Assembly (NCBI RefSeq): GCF_005222805.1
Contig: NZ_STGC01000005.1
Coordinates: 1,402,456 to 1,466,455, forward strand
Origin: Devosia sp. FKR38
Lineage (GTDB): Bacteria; Pseudomonadota; Alphaproteobacteria; Rhizobiales; Devosiaceae
Length of the DNA stretch: 64,000 nt
Direction: 5' to 3'
Of the stretch, positions 34,160 to 43,342 are shown piece after piece; positions within the stretch are counted from its first letter, which is position 1, and every line of letters starts with the position of its first letter. The translations under genes and the position numbers were made by a program. Under the pieces are notes generated by a model, which ran no database searches, was not told the DNA's origin, and worked only from the letters and a program-made list of their open reading frames with translations.

Positions 34160-36871
34160 ATGGCTACCAAGAGAATGCTGGTGGATGCCATCCACCCGGA
34201 AGAAACACGGATTGTCGTCACTGAGGGAAACCGCCTCGAAGAATTCGACTTCGAATCAGCGACCCGCCGTCAGCTGCGGGGCAATATCTACCTCGCCAAG
34301 GTCACGCGCGTAGAGCCGTCCCTGCAGGCAGCCTTTGTGGAATATGGCGGCAATCGCCATGGCTTCCTGGCTTTCAGCGAAATCCACCCCGACTACTATC
34401 AGATCCCCGTTGCCGATCGCGAAGCCCTGCTGCGCGACGAAGAGCACGATGACGATCATGCCGATGAGATCGACGAGACCCCTGCCCCCGAAGCAGCGGC
34501 CGACGCCGACAGCGATGCCGATGCCCATGGCGATGATGACGCCAGCCACATCGAGCAGGCCCCGGCCAACACCGAGCCGGTCGAATCCATCGGCGGCGCC
34601 GATGCGCTCGAGGAAGTGCCCGAGCGTCGCCGCCAGAGCCCCAATCGCCGGCACTACAAGATCCAGGAAGTCATCAAGCGCCGCCAGGTCATGCTGGTCC
34701 AGGTGGTCAAGGAAGAACGTGGCAACAAGGGCGCTGCCCTGACCACCTATCTGTCCCTGGCCGGCCGCTATTCGGTGCTGATGCCCAATACCGCCCGTGG
34801 CGGCGGCATTTCCCGCAAGATCACCAATGCGGCCGATCGCAAGCGCCTCAAGGAAATCACCTCCGATCTCGAAGTGCCCCAGGGCATGGGCGTGATCCTG
34901 CGCACGGCCGGTGCTGCCCGCACCAAGGCCGAGGTCAAGCGCGACTTTGAATATCTGATGCGCCTGTGGGAGAGCGTGCGCGAACTCACCCTCAAGAGCC
35001 AGGCGCCATGCCTGGTTTATGAGGAAGGCTCGCTGATCAAGCGGACCATTCGCGACCTCTACAACAAGGAGATCGACGAGGTCTTTGTGGCCGGCGACGC
35101 TGCCTTCGCCGAGGCCAAGGACTTCATGCGCATGATCATGCCGAGCCACGCCAAGAACGTGGTGCTCTACAAGGACGATCAGCCGCTGTTCTCCAAATAT
35201 GGCATCGAAGCCCAGCTCGACTCCATGTTCTCGCCCACGGTCACCCTGCCCTCGGGCGGCTATATCGTGATCAACCCGACCGAGGCGCTGGTTTCCATCG
35301 ACGTCAACTCGGGCCGCTCCACCAAGGAGCACAATATCGAGGACACCGCGCTCCAGACCAATCTGGAAGCCGCCGAGGAAGTCGCCCGCCAGCTGCGACT
35401 GCGCGATCTGGCAGGCCTGATCGTCATCGACTTCATCGACATGATGGAGAACCGCTCCAACCGGGCCGTCGAGCGCAAGCTCAAGGATTGCCTCAAGGAC
35501 GACCGCGCCCGCATCCAGGTTGGCCGCATCAGCCATTTCGGCCTGATGGAAATGAGCCGCCAGCGCATCCGCTTTGGCGTGGTGGAAAGCTCCACCCACA
35601 AGTGCCCGATGTGCGATGGCACGGGCCTGGTGCGCTCCACCGAATCGCTGGCGCTGATGATCATGCGCCACATCGAGGATCACGTGCTGCGCCGTCAGGG
35701 CCAGTCGATCAACGTCCGCGTGCCGGTCGATGTCGCGCTCTATATCCTCAACTTCAAGCGCGAGACCCTGATCGCGCTCGAAATGCGCAACCAGCTCTCG
35801 ATCACCATCACTGCCGACGGCAAGATGACCGGTCACCAGTTCGCCATCGAAAAGGGCGAAGCCCGCGTGATGGCCTATGCTGACCAGCGCGCCACCGAGC
35901 ATGTGCGCGTCGACAGCGCCATCATCGAGGACGATATCGACGATGACATCGTCGATGAGGTCGAGGATGAAGACAGCGACGCTGAAGCCAAGCCCGCCGC
36001 AGCCGCCGCAGAAGCCGGCGAAGGCGAGAATGGCCGCCGCCGCCGCCGTCGCCGCCGTCGTGGCGGTGCCGAGCGCGGTGACGACAATGGCGGCCGTCCG
36101 CAGCAGCAGCGCGCTGCGCAGGCACCGCGTGTTGAAGCCGAGGCCGATGCCGAGGGTGAAGACACCGGCGAAAGCGATGATGCTGACGAGAACGCAGCCG
36201 CACCGGCTGGCGAAACCCAGGCCGAGGGCGAACTGCGCAAGCGTCGCCGCCGCGGCCGTCGGGGTGGTCGTCGCAACCGTCGCGATGGCGAAGAGGGTGG
36301 CGAACAGCCCGCCGTCGCCGCTGCCGTGAGCGATGCTGCCGAAACCCCGCTGCACGCCGAGCCCGAGGCTAGCATTGTCGCTGAAGCGCCGGCCGAGGCC
36401 GATGCCGAAGTCCAGGCTGTGTCGACGCCCGAGGATGCACCGGCTGAAAAGCCCAAGCGCACCCGCCGCCGCAAGCCGGCTGCCGGCGAAGAGGCTCCGG
36501 CCGCTGAAGCCGCCCCTGCTCCTGCTGCCGAGGCTGCGCCCGAAGCAACCGCCGAGGACAAGCCCAAGCGCAAGCCGCGGACGCGCAAGCCCAAGGCCGA
36601 AGCTGAAGCCGCCGCAGCTCCTGAGGCCGTGGCTGCCGCAGCCGTACCCGAAACCGTGACCGCCCCCGAGCCGGCCCCGACTCCCGAGCCCGCGCCAGCT
36701 GCCGCGCCCGCCGAAGAGACCGCGCCCAAGTCGCGCCGCGTCAAGAAGGACCTGCCGGCCGAAGGCATCGTGGTGTCCTCGAGCGCCGCAGCGGCCGAAA
36801 CGCCCGCCGGCGACGAGCCCGAGCCCAAGAAGAAGGCCGGCTGGTGGCAGCGCCGCCTCGGCCTCGGCTAG
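34160..36871 (+). CDS. rne: Ribonuclease E
   Basis: RNase E is the central endonuclease of mRNA decay and rRNA/tRNA processing. The 903-residue protein starts MATKRMLVDAIHPEETRIVV (ATG 34160, GGAG 7 bases upstream). Its S1 domain (about 36-215) is split by an acidic insertion of roughly 80 residues (EEHDDDHADEIDE onward), as is usual in alphaproteobacteria. The catalytic DNase I-like domain includes SIDVNSGRSTKEHNIEDTAL (about 380), and the zinc link is CPMCDGTG (about 481). After about residue 595 comes a disordered scaffold tail with acidic blocks, Arg clusters (RRRRRRRRGGAERGDD) and long Ala/Pro/Glu stretches, likely the degradosome and RNA-binding part. A strong terminator follows. Confidence 0.95.
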   Translation: MATKRMLVDAIHPEETRIVVTEGNRLEEFDFESATRRQLRGNIYLAKVTRVEPSLQAAFVEYGGNRHGFLAFSEIHPDYYQIPVADREALLRDEEHDDDHADEIDETPAPEAAADADSDADAHGDDDASHIEQAPANTEPVESIGGADALEEVPERRRQSPNRRHYKIQEVIKRRQVMLVQVVKEERGNKGAALTTYLSLAGRYSVLMPNTARGGGISRKITNAADRKRLKEITSDLEVPQGMGVILRTAGAARTKAEVKRDFEYLMRLWESVRELTLKSQAPCLVYEEGSLIKRTIRDLYNKEIDEVFVAGDAAFAEAKDFMRMIMPSHAKNVVLYKDDQPLFSKYGIEAQLDSMFSPTVTLPSGGYIVINPTEALVSIDVNSGRSTKEHNIEDTALQTNLEAAEEVARQLRLRDLAGLIVIDFIDMMENRSNRAVERKLKDCLKDDRARIQVGRISHFGLMEMSRQRIRFGVVESSTHKCPMCDGTGLVRSTESLALMIMRHIEDHVLRRQGQSINVRVPVDVALYILNFKRETLIALEMRNQLSITITADGKMTGHQFAIEKGEARVMAYADQRATEHVRVDSAIIEDDIDDDIVDEVEDEDSDAEAKPAAAAAEAGEGENGRRRRRRRRRGGAERGDDNGGRPQQQRAAQAPRVEAEADAEGEDTGESDDADENAAAPAGETQAEGELRKRRRRGRRGGRRNRRDGEEGGEQPAVAAAVSDAAETPLHAEPEASIVAEAPAEADAEVQAVSTPEDAPAEKPKRTRRRKPAAGEEAPAAEAAPAPAAEAAPEATAEDKPKRKPRTRKPKAEAEAAAAPEAVAAAAVPETVTAPEPAPTPEPAPAAAPAEETAPKSRRVKKDLPAEGIVVSSSAAAAETPAGDEPEPKKKAGWWQRRLGLG

Positions 36872-36878
36872 AACCAAC

Positions 36879-36912
36879 AAGAGGCGGCCCCCGGGCCGCC
36901 TCTTTGCTTTTG
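36879..36912 (+). terminator. Intrinsic terminator of rne
   Basis: A perfect 11-bp stem (AAGAGGCGGCC at 36879-36889, GGCCGCCTCTT at 36894-36904) with a CCCG loop is followed by a T-rich run (TTTGCTTTT), starting 8 bases after the rne stop. Confidence 0.85.
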
Positions 36913-36919
36913 AGCTATC

Positions 36920-37612
36920 ATGTCCCGCACCAGCCGCCTGCTCGACCTGCTGCAATTGCTGCGCAACCGCTCCACCCCGGTCACCGGGCCAGACCTGGCG
37001 CAGGAGCTGGGCATTTCCATCCGCACGCTCTATCGCGATATCGCGACGCTGCAGGGCCAGGGCGCCGATATCGTCGGCGAGCCGGGCCTGGGCTATGTGC
37101 TGCGCCCCGGCTTCACCCTGCCGCCGCTGATGTTCTCGGCCGATGAGATCGAGGCGCTGGTGCTCGGCTCACGCTGGGTCGCCGCCCGCTCCGATGACCA
37201 CCGCTTGAGCCAATCGGCGCAGCAGGCTCTGGCCAAGATCACCGCCGTGCTGCCCAAGGATCTGCGCGAACGCGCCGAGGCCACCAATCTGCTTGTGGCT
37301 CGCAATGCCCCCGCGCCCGCCCAGGTCGACGCCAGCCTCATCCGCCTCGCCATCCGCAACGAGCACAGGCTGACCATCACCTATCGCGGCCCCGACGGCG
37401 CCGAGACCGAGCGCACCATCTGGCCCTTCCTGATCGGTTTCTTTGACGAGGCCCGCGTCGTGGCCGGCTGGTGCGAACTGCGCGCCGCCTATCGCCATTT
37501 CCGCATTGACCGCATCACCGCGCTGACCGAGCGCGGGGATCGCTACCCGCGCCGCCGCGCCGTCATGCTCAAGGAATGGCGCACCATCAACAGCGTGCCG
37601 CCCCAGGCCTGA
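36920..37612 (+). CDS. YafY-family HTH/WYL transcriptional regulator
   Basis: A 230-residue regulator. The N-terminal winged helix (about 1-60) shows SRLLDLLQLLRNRSTPV and ELGISIRTLYRDIATLQ. A WYL-type ligand-binding domain follows (about 135-220, RLTITYRGPDGAE, PFLIGFFDEARVVAGWCE, RHFRIDRITAL). WYL regulators often sense nucleotides or stress. The VOC gene 64 bases downstream on the same strand is its likely operon partner; HTH-WYL/VOC pairs are common in alphaproteobacteria. Confidence 0.87.
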   Translation: MSRTSRLLDLLQLLRNRSTPVTGPDLAQELGISIRTLYRDIATLQGQGADIVGEPGLGYVLRPGFTLPPLMFSADEIEALVLGSRWVAARSDDHRLSQSAQQALAKITAVLPKDLRERAEATNLLVARNAPAPAQVDASLIRLAIRNEHRLTITYRGPDGAETERTIWPFLIGFFDEARVVAGWCELRAAYRHFRIDRITALTERGDRYPRRRAVMLKEWRTINSVPPQA

Positions 37613-37676
37613 CAGCCACTGCCGAAAACTGACAGCCCCAAGCGCTAGGGTCTCCGCACACCCAAGGAGACACACT

Positions 37677-38039
37677 ATGCCGACCCTCAACTACATCCTG
37701 CTCGCCGTTGCCGACCCAGCCGCCAGCGCCCGCTTCTACACCGCCCTGCTCGGCCGCGAGCCGGTCGAGAACTCGCCCACCTTCGTGCTCTATGTGCTGC
37801 CCAATGGCATCAAACTGGGCCTGTGGATTGCCAATGAGATCGTCCCGGCGCCCCAGCCGGCCGGCGGCGTCGAAGTCACCTTCAGCACCAGCAGCGACGA
37901 TGATGTCCGGGCCACCCACGCCGCCTGGCAGCAGCATGCCACCATCCTGCAGCAGCCCACCGCCATGGATTTCGGCTTCACCTTTGTCGCTGCCGATCCC
38001 GATGGCCACCGCCTGCGCGTCTTCGCCCCGGCCGCTTGA
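37677..38039 (+). CDS. VOC (glyoxalase/bleomycin-resistance fold) protein
   Basis: A 120-residue single-module VOC protein: NYILLAVADPAASARFYTALLG at the N-terminus and FTFVAADPDGHRLRVFAP at the C-terminus, giving two beta-alpha-beta-beta-beta repeats. The final metal-ligand position of catalytic members (Glu before the end) is Arg-Val-Phe here, so metal catalysis is uncertain; it may be a binding protein. The ATG at 37677 follows an AAGGAGA. It is probably controlled by the adjacent WYL regulator. Confidence 0.83.
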   Translation: MPTLNYILLAVADPAASARFYTALLGREPVENSPTFVLYVLPNGIKLGLWIANEIVPAPQPAGGVEVTFSTSSDDDVRATHAAWQQHATILQQPTAMDFGFTFVAADPDGHRLRVFAPAA

Positions 38040-38051
38040 CCGCCGCGCCGC

Positions 38052-38633
38052 TCAGTGTGGCTTGTGCGCCTCCTGGCGGCGCACAATGGTCACCCCCGCC
38101 TCAACCGTGCGCAGGATGGTCAGCCGCGCATGCGGCTCCTCCGGCTTGCGGTTGGGCGTTACGGGCTGGTGCCGGTCCAGCCGATGGCGATCCGGCCCCA
38201 GATAATTGCGCGTCTCGATATAGAGGTGCTCCTGCCCGATCTGGGTGGCCAGCCGGGTCGCCATCACCCGGCCGTCCTCGGGCACATTGATCACATCGTC
38301 AAAGCCCAGCTCGACATTGGCCAACACCTCCTCCGGCTTGGCCTCGCGCAGGAACAGCACCACCGGCGCAAAGCTCAGGCTCACCGAGCCCGACTGCCGC
38401 ACGGCCTGCAGCACCAGCCGCCGCGCCGCCACATCGAGATCGAAATGCACCAGGAAGAACACCAGCCGGTGGTCGTAATCATGCGGCACCACCTTGGTGG
38501 TTGGGCCCAGGACGGCCCCGAACCGCAGCTTCTCGGCCAGCCGCATCAGCGCCGCGCCATCGGTGTCGTTGCCGGAACGCACGATCGCCACGCAATGCGC
38601 CAATATGCTGGGGTCGGCGGGATGGGTATGCAT
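38052..38633 (-). CDS. Receiver-like protein with degenerate phospho-site
   Basis: A 193-residue soluble protein. Residues about 55-135 resemble the second half of a response-regulator receiver: a hydrophobic strand RLVFFLVHFDL, then APVVLFLREAKPEEVLANV and ELGFDDVINVPED, matching the beta4-alpha4-beta5 segment (GADDyixKP). The conserved Lys before Pro is Val117, and no clear acidic pair or phospho-Asp is visible. TRNYLGPDRHRLD after the domain is a linker type often seen in alphaproteobacterial receivers. No output domain follows, only a basic tail. The ATG at 38633 has a GGGAGG 6-7 bases upstream; longer frames are antisense to nothing real and lack support. Confidence 0.7.
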   Translation of the reverse strand: MHTHPADPSILAHCVAIVRSGNDTDGAALMRLAEKLRFGAVLGPTTKVVPHDYDHRLVFFLVHFDLDVAARRLVLQAVRQSGSVSLSFAPVVLFLREAKPEEVLANVELGFDDVINVPEDGRVMATRLATQIGQEHLYIETRNYLGPDRHRLDRHQPVTPNRKPEEPHARLTILRTVEAGVTIVRRQEAHKPH

Positions 38634-38683
38634 GTCCGGACCTCCCAATCCATCGTGCTCCCACCAATCGTGCCAGCAAGGGC

Positions 38684-38698
38684 TTAACGATGCCTTAG
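38684..38698 (-). promoter_or_regulatory. Near-consensus CtrA-type site before the receiver-like gene
   Basis: TTAA-N7-TTAG (plus-strand reading) lies 51 bases upstream of the receiver-like gene start and differs from the CtrA consensus TTAA-N7-TTAA at one base. It lies in the 70-base gap after the aminotransferase stop. Confidence 0.3.
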
Positions 38699-38703
38699 GA
38701 CTT

Positions 38704-39855
38704 TCAGGCGCGCCGCAGCCAGCCCTGCAAGCGCTCGATGGCCCGCTCGATGCTCTCGCCCGTCCCGGCATAGGAGAAGCGCACGAAGCCATGCCCATCG
38801 GTGCGGTCGAAATCGACGCCCGGCGTCGCCGCCACGCCGGCCTCGTCCAGCAGCCGCGCGCAGAATTCCATCGCATCATTGGAGAAGGCGGAAATCCCCG
38901 CATAGGCGTAAAACGCCCCGTCGGAAGGGCTCCCCACGGCGAACCCCAGCTCGGCCAGCCCGGCATTAAGCCGTAACCGATTGGTTGCGTATGCTGCCTT
39001 CTGCTCTTCGGCATAGTCGCGCTCGCCCAGCGCCACCGTGGCCGCGATCTGGCTGAGCGTCGGCGCCGAGATGAACAGGTTCTGCTGCAGGATTTCGGCG
39101 CGGCGCACAAAGCGCTCGGGCACCACCATCCAGCCGATGCGCCAGCCGGTCATGCAGTAGTATTTCGAGAAGCTGTTGATGATGATGGCCTGGTCGGTCA
39201 GCTCCAGCGCGCTCACCGACGGGCCGCGATAGTCCAGCCCATGGTAGATCTCGTCGGAAATGAAGGTCACGCCCAGGCGGGCGCAGGTCTCGACGATCTC
39301 CTGCAAGCCGGCCCGGTCTACTGCCGCGCCGGTCGGATTGGCCGGGCTGGCGAACAGCAGCCCGTCGAACGGCGCCCGCGCATGGGCAGCGGCGATATCG
39401 GCGCCGGTGAGGCGCCAGCCATTGGCCGCCGTCACCGGAATTTCCGCCACGCCAAAGCCCAGGCCCAGCAGCGTATTGACATAGGCCGGGTAGCCCGGAC
39501 GGGTCACCGCGATGCGTGCGCCGGGGCGGAACGCGGCATGGAAGGCCAGGATGAACCCGGCCGAGGAGCCCATGGTGCAGACAATGGCCTCGGGGTCCAC
39601 CGCCACGCCATGCTGGCTCTGGTAATAGCCCACCAGGCCCGCACGCAGCTCAGCCAGGCCCTTGGCATTGGTATAGCCCTGGGCATCGGGCAGCGCCTTG
39701 CGCACCGCCTCCAGCACGCGCGGCGCCGGCGGCGCGCCGGGTTCGCCCACCTCCAGATGGCAGATGCTGCGGCCCGTGGCCTCCAGCGCCTTGGCACGCT
39801 TGAGGATTTCCATGGCCTGGAACGGCATCAGTCCATCGTCAGTTGCATCGGTCAT
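38704..39855 (-). CDS. Class I/II pyridoxal phosphate aminotransferase
   Basis: A 383-residue fold-type I aminotransferase. It shows LEVGEPGAPPAP, YTNAKGLAELRAGL, the substrate/PLP loop ASPANPTGAAVD, SDEIYHGLDY and the PLP lysine in NSFSKYYCMTGWRIGW. It belongs to the AspC-like group, but specificity (aspartate, branched or aromatic amino acids) cannot be read from motifs. The ATG at 39855 starts MTDATDDGLMPF. It is transcribed toward the receiver-like gene and divergently from the dsbA-like gene. Confidence 0.88.
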   Translation of the reverse strand: MTDATDDGLMPFQAMEILKRAKALEATGRSICHLEVGEPGAPPAPRVLEAVRKALPDAQGYTNAKGLAELRAGLVGYYQSQHGVAVDPEAIVCTMGSSAGFILAFHAAFRPGARIAVTRPGYPAYVNTLLGLGFGVAEIPVTAANGWRLTGADIAAAHARAPFDGLLFASPANPTGAAVDRAGLQEIVETCARLGVTFISDEIYHGLDYRGPSVSALELTDQAIIINSFSKYYCMTGWRIGWMVVPERFVRRAEILQQNLFISAPTLSQIAATVALGERDYAEEQKAAYATNRLRLNAGLAELGFAVGSPSDGAFYAYAGISAFSNDAMEFCARLLDEAGVAATPGVDFDRTDGHGFVRFSYAGTGESIERAIERLQGWLRRA

Positions 39856-40013
39856 GGCGCATCCCTTCGCTCTGGCTTCCGCCTAGCCCGAATAGCCGCC
39901 CCTCTCAACAACAATTGATGGCGCCGCAAGGCAGGCGTTTACTCCGCACTGCTAAACTGGTTCGGCGTCTGCTAGAACGCTGCGCACCTGCCCTTCCGGA
40001 GTTCGAATCCCCC

Positions 40014-40886
40014 ATGTCGCGCGTTTCCATCGCCCTTGTCGCTCTGGCCGGCATTCTTGCCGGCGCCCTGGGCTATTCCCAGCTCAGCAAGCCCGTCGCG
40101 CAGACCGACACCACCAGCGTGCAGGCCATGATCGACTCCGCCATCGCCGCCTATGATGCAAAGCGCCAGGGTGCCGAAGCCGCAGCGCCGCGCCAGGATG
40201 TCGCCGCCATCAGCCAGGACCAGATCAATCCCATGATCGAATCCTTCCTCATGGCCGATCCCACCATTCTGCAGCGCATGTCGGTGGCGCTCGACACCAA
40301 GCTGCGCGCCGAGGAAAAGGCCAAGGCCACCTCGGCCATCGCCGCCATGCAGAACAAGATCTTCAACGACCCCGGCCAGGTCGTGCTCGGCAATCCCGAT
40401 GGCGATGTCACGCTGGTCGAGTTCTTCGACTACAATTGCGGCTACTGCCGCTCCGCCCTGCCCGACATGGCCGCGCTGCTGGCCGAAGACCCCAATCTGC
40501 GCGTCGTGCTCAAGGAATTCCCCATTCTGTCCAATGAATCGATCGACGCCGCCCGTGTCGCCGTTCTGGTCAGCGATGCCGACGTCGATTACTGGAGCTT
40601 CCACGAGGCCCTATTCACCAGCCGCGGCAAGGTCGACAAGCAGACCGCACTCGATGCAGCGGCCGGCCTGGGCCTGAGCCCGGTGAACCTCGAGCTCGAG
40701 ATGGGCACGCCTGCCGTGTCCCAGACCATCCAGACCTCCTACGAGATCGCCAAGGCGCTCAATATCACCGGCACGCCGACCTATATCATCGGCAATGAGA
40801 TCATTCCGGGTGCCATTGGCGTGGATGAACTGCGCAGCCGCATCGCCAATATGCGCGCCTGTGGCGAGACGGCCTGCGACGGCTGA
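40014..40886 (+). CDS. DsbA-family thiol oxidoreductase with N-terminal helical extension
   Basis: A 290-residue periplasmic thiol-disulfide protein. An uncleaved anchor or signal (VSIALVALAGILAGALGYS) is followed by a helical segment of about 100 residues, then the thioredoxin-fold DsbA domain with the active site FDYNCGYCRS (C142/C145) and the cis-proline loop NITGTPTYIIG. This is the Com1/ScsC-like layout (N-terminal oligomerisation region plus DsbA). A second Cys pair (RACGETACDG) at the very C-terminus may form a structural disulfide. The ATG at 40014 places the signal peptide first; an upstream frame from 39843 lacks support. Confidence 0.87.
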   Translation: MSRVSIALVALAGILAGALGYSQLSKPVAQTDTTSVQAMIDSAIAAYDAKRQGAEAAAPRQDVAAISQDQINPMIESFLMADPTILQRMSVALDTKLRAEEKAKATSAIAAMQNKIFNDPGQVVLGNPDGDVTLVEFFDYNCGYCRSALPDMAALLAEDPNLRVVLKEFPILSNESIDAARVAVLVSDADVDYWSFHEALFTSRGKVDKQTALDAAAGLGLSPVNLELEMGTPAVSQTIQTSYEIAKALNITGTPTYIIGNEIIPGAIGVDELRSRIANMRACGETACDG

Positions 40887-40979
40887 CACGGGCCGCTTGC
40901 AGAGCGCTTTGCCTTTTCAGTGCAATTCGTGTAACCGCGCTTGCCTGAGTATCCGGACACAGTGCACAAGGCACACATA

Positions 40980-41417
40980 ATGGCAAAGCGCGTTCTCGTC
41001 CTCAATGGCCCGAACCTCAACCTGCTCGGCACCCGCGAGCCGGACATTTATGGCGCGCATACGCTCAAGGATGTCGAGGCGCTGTGCAAGCAGACGGCCA
41101 CCGAGCTGGGCATGCACGTCGATTTCCGCCAGTCCAATCATGAGGGCGAGCTGGTCACCTGGATCCAGGACGCCCGCAAGACTGCCGATGCCATGGTCAT
41201 CAATCCGGCGGCTTATTCGCATACATCGGTGGCCATTGCCGATGCGATCAAGGCCGTGGGGCTTCCGGTGGCCGAAGTCCATCTCAGTAACATTCACCAG
41301 CGCGAGGCGTTCCGGCACCATTCCTTTGTGTCGGCTGTCGCGCTGGGCGTCATTTGCGGGTTTGGTGTGACCGGGTATAGACTGGCGCTCATAGCCCTCG
41401 CAGAGAAACTCAAATAA
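40980..41417 (+). CDS. aroQ: 3-dehydroquinate dehydratase, type II
   Basis: AroQ removes water from 3-dehydroquinate in the shikimate pathway. The 145-residue product has [18 protein letters not shown] with the catalytic Arg/Tyr, [25 protein letters not shown] and [16 protein letters not shown], all hallmarks of the dodecameric type II enzyme. The ATG at 40980 gives [12 protein letters not shown]; an upstream ATG at 40941 adds 13 unlikely residues. It heads the accB-accC group, a common alphaproteobacterial order. Confidence 0.95.
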   Translation: MAKRVLVLNGPNLNLLGTREPDIYGAHTLKDVEALCKQTATELGMHVDFRQSNHEGELVTWIQDARKTADAMVINPAAYSHTSVAIADAIKAVGLPVAEVHLSNIHQREAFRHHSFVSAVALGVICGFGVTGYRLALIALAEKLK

Positions 41418-41451
41418 CGATCAACGCGTACCGCGCGGGAGACCGACAAGA

Positions 41452-41946
41452 ATGACCAAGTCATCGCAAGTGGATCAGGACCTGATCCGTGCCATCGCCG
41501 AACTGCTCAACAAGGAAGATCTCGCCGAGATCGAAATCGAGCAGGAGGATTTCCGGGTCCGCGTCACCCGCTCCTATCCCAATGAGGCCGTGACCTATGC
41601 CGCGCCGCAGCAGCACTATGTGCAGGCGCCGCAGGCCGCACCGGCCTCGGTGACCCCGGCCGGCTCTGTGCCTGCCGCCGCGCCGGCCGCTGTGGAAGAC
41701 CTCTCGTCCAACCCCGGCACCCTCACTTCCCCCATGGTGGGCACCGCCTACCGTTCGCCCGAGCCCGGCAAGCCGGCCTTCGTCGAAGTGGGCGCCAAGG
41801 TCACCGAAGGTCAGACCATGCTGATCATCGAGGCCATGAAGACCATGAACCAGATCCCGGCCCATCGCTCGGGCACCGTCACGCGCATCCTCGTCCAGGA
41901 TGCTCAGCCGGTGGAATACGGCGAGCCACTCGTCGTCATCGAGTAA
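41452..41946 (+). CDS. accB: Acetyl-CoA carboxylase biotin carboxyl carrier protein
   Basis: AccB carries biotin, and CO2, between the two half-reactions that make malonyl-CoA. The 164-residue protein has a helical N-terminal region ([20 protein letters not shown]), a Pro/Ala linker and the C-terminal biotinyl domain with [11 protein letters not shown], biotinylated at Lys130. It is 34 bases after aroQ and 10 bases before accC. Confidence 0.95.
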   Translation: MTKSSQVDQDLIRAIAELLNKEDLAEIEIEQEDFRVRVTRSYPNEAVTYAAPQQHYVQAPQAAPASVTPAGSVPAAAPAAVEDLSSNPGTLTSPMVGTAYRSPEPGKPAFVEVGAKVTEGQTMLIIEAMKTMNQIPAHRSGTVTRILVQDAQPVEYGEPLVVIE

Positions 41947-41956
41947 GGGGGACTTC

Positions 41957-43303
41957 ATGTTCCAGAAGGTCCTGATCGCCAATCGCGGCGAAATCGCTCT
42001 GCGCATCCTGCGCGCCTGCAAGGAGCTCGGCATCCAGACCGTGGCGGTGCACTCCACCGCCGACGCCAATGCCATGCATGTGCGCCTGGCTGACGAAAGC
42101 GTCTGCATCGGCCCGCCCTCCGCCAAGGACAGCTATCTCAACATTCCGTCCATCATGGCGGCCTGCGAGATCACCGGCGCCGACGCCGTCCATCCCGGCT
42201 ATGGCTTTCTCAGCGAGAACGCCCGTTTCGCCAAGATCCTGACCGAGCACAAGGTGACCTTCATCGGTCCCTCGTCGCACCATATCGAGATCATGGGCGA
42301 CAAGATCACGGCCAAAAAGACCGCCGTCGAGCTGGGCATTCCCGTGGTTCCCGGCTCTGCCGGCGCCGTGGAAAGCGACGAAGAGGCGATCAAGACCGCC
42401 CGCGAAATCGGCTATCCCGTGCTGATCAAGGCCACCGCCGGTGGTGGTGGTCGCGGCATGAAGGTGGCACATTCGGAGGCCGACGTTCTCGTCGCCTGGT
42501 CGACCGCCCGCTCCGAAGCCAAGGCCGCTTTCGGCAATGACTCGGTCTATATGGAAAAATACCTCGGCAAGCCGCGGCACATCGAAGTCCAGGTCATGGG
42601 CGACGGCCAGGGCAATGCCGTCCATCTCGGTGTCCGCGACTGCTCGCTGCAGCGCCGCCACCAGAAGGTCTGGGAAGAGGCCGGTGGCCCGACCATCAAG
42701 CCCGAAGAGCGCGACAAGATCGGCGAGATCTGCGCCGCCGCCATGCGCAAGCTGAAATACTCCGGCGCCGGCACGGTGGAATTCCTCTACGAGGACGGCA
42801 ATTTCTACTTCATCGAGATGAACACCCGCCTGCAGGTGGAGCATCCGGTGACCGAACGCATCACCGGCATCGACATCGTCTATGAGCAGATCCGCGTCGC
42901 CTCGGGCGAAAAGCTGTCCATGACGCAGGACCAGGTGAGCTTTTATGGCCATGCCATCGAAGTGCGCATCAATGCCGAAGACCCGCAGACCTTTGCGCCC
43001 TCGCCCGGCACCATCACCTTCTACCACCCCGCCGGTGGCGTGGGCGTGCGCGTCGATTCGGCGGTCTATCAGGGCTACAAGATCCCGCCCTATTATGACT
43101 CCCTGATCGGCAAGCTCATCGTCTACGGCCGCACCCGCGACGAATGCCTGCAGCGCCTGCGCCGCGCGATTGACGAATTCGTCATCGACGGCATCAAGAC
43201 CACGCTGCCGCTGTTCCAGCGCCTGATCCGCGAACCCGACGTGCTGGCCGGCAATTACGACATCCATTGGCTGGAAAAATACCTGGCGGAAAACAAGGTC
43301 TGA
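41957..43303 (+). CDS. accC: Acetyl-CoA carboxylase biotin carboxylase subunit
   Basis: AccC carboxylates biotin on AccB using ATP and bicarbonate. The 448-residue ATP-grasp enzyme shows FQKVLIANRGEIALRILRAC, VHPGYGFLSENARFA, the Gly-rich loop KATAGGGGRGMKVAHS, EEAGGPTIKPEERD and FIEMNTRLQVEHPVTE. The ATG at 41957 is preceded by AAGGGGGA just after the accB stop. The length matches E. coli AccC (449 residues). Confidence 0.96.
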   Translation: MFQKVLIANRGEIALRILRACKELGIQTVAVHSTADANAMHVRLADESVCIGPPSAKDSYLNIPSIMAACEITGADAVHPGYGFLSENARFAKILTEHKVTFIGPSSHHIEIMGDKITAKKTAVELGIPVVPGSAGAVESDEEAIKTAREIGYPVLIKATAGGGGRGMKVAHSEADVLVAWSTARSEAKAAFGNDSVYMEKYLGKPRHIEVQVMGDGQGNAVHLGVRDCSLQRRHQKVWEEAGGPTIKPEERDKIGEICAAAMRKLKYSGAGTVEFLYEDGNFYFIEMNTRLQVEHPVTERITGIDIVYEQIRVASGEKLSMTQDQVSFYGHAIEVRINAEDPQTFAPSPGTITFYHPAGGVGVRVDSAVYQGYKIPPYYDSLIGKLIVYGRTRDECLQRLRRAIDEFVIDGIKTTLPLFQRLIREPDVLAGNYDIHWLEKYLAENKV

Positions 43304-43342
43304 TTGAGCTGCACTTGGCCTGCGCTGATGGTGCAGTCGACA

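Noticed and set aside
34256..36955. An 899-codon open frame on the minus strand opposite rne
   Set aside because: It mirrors the codon bias of rne in GC-rich DNA, consists of low-complexity Gly/Leu/Ala, and rne has complete family motifs.
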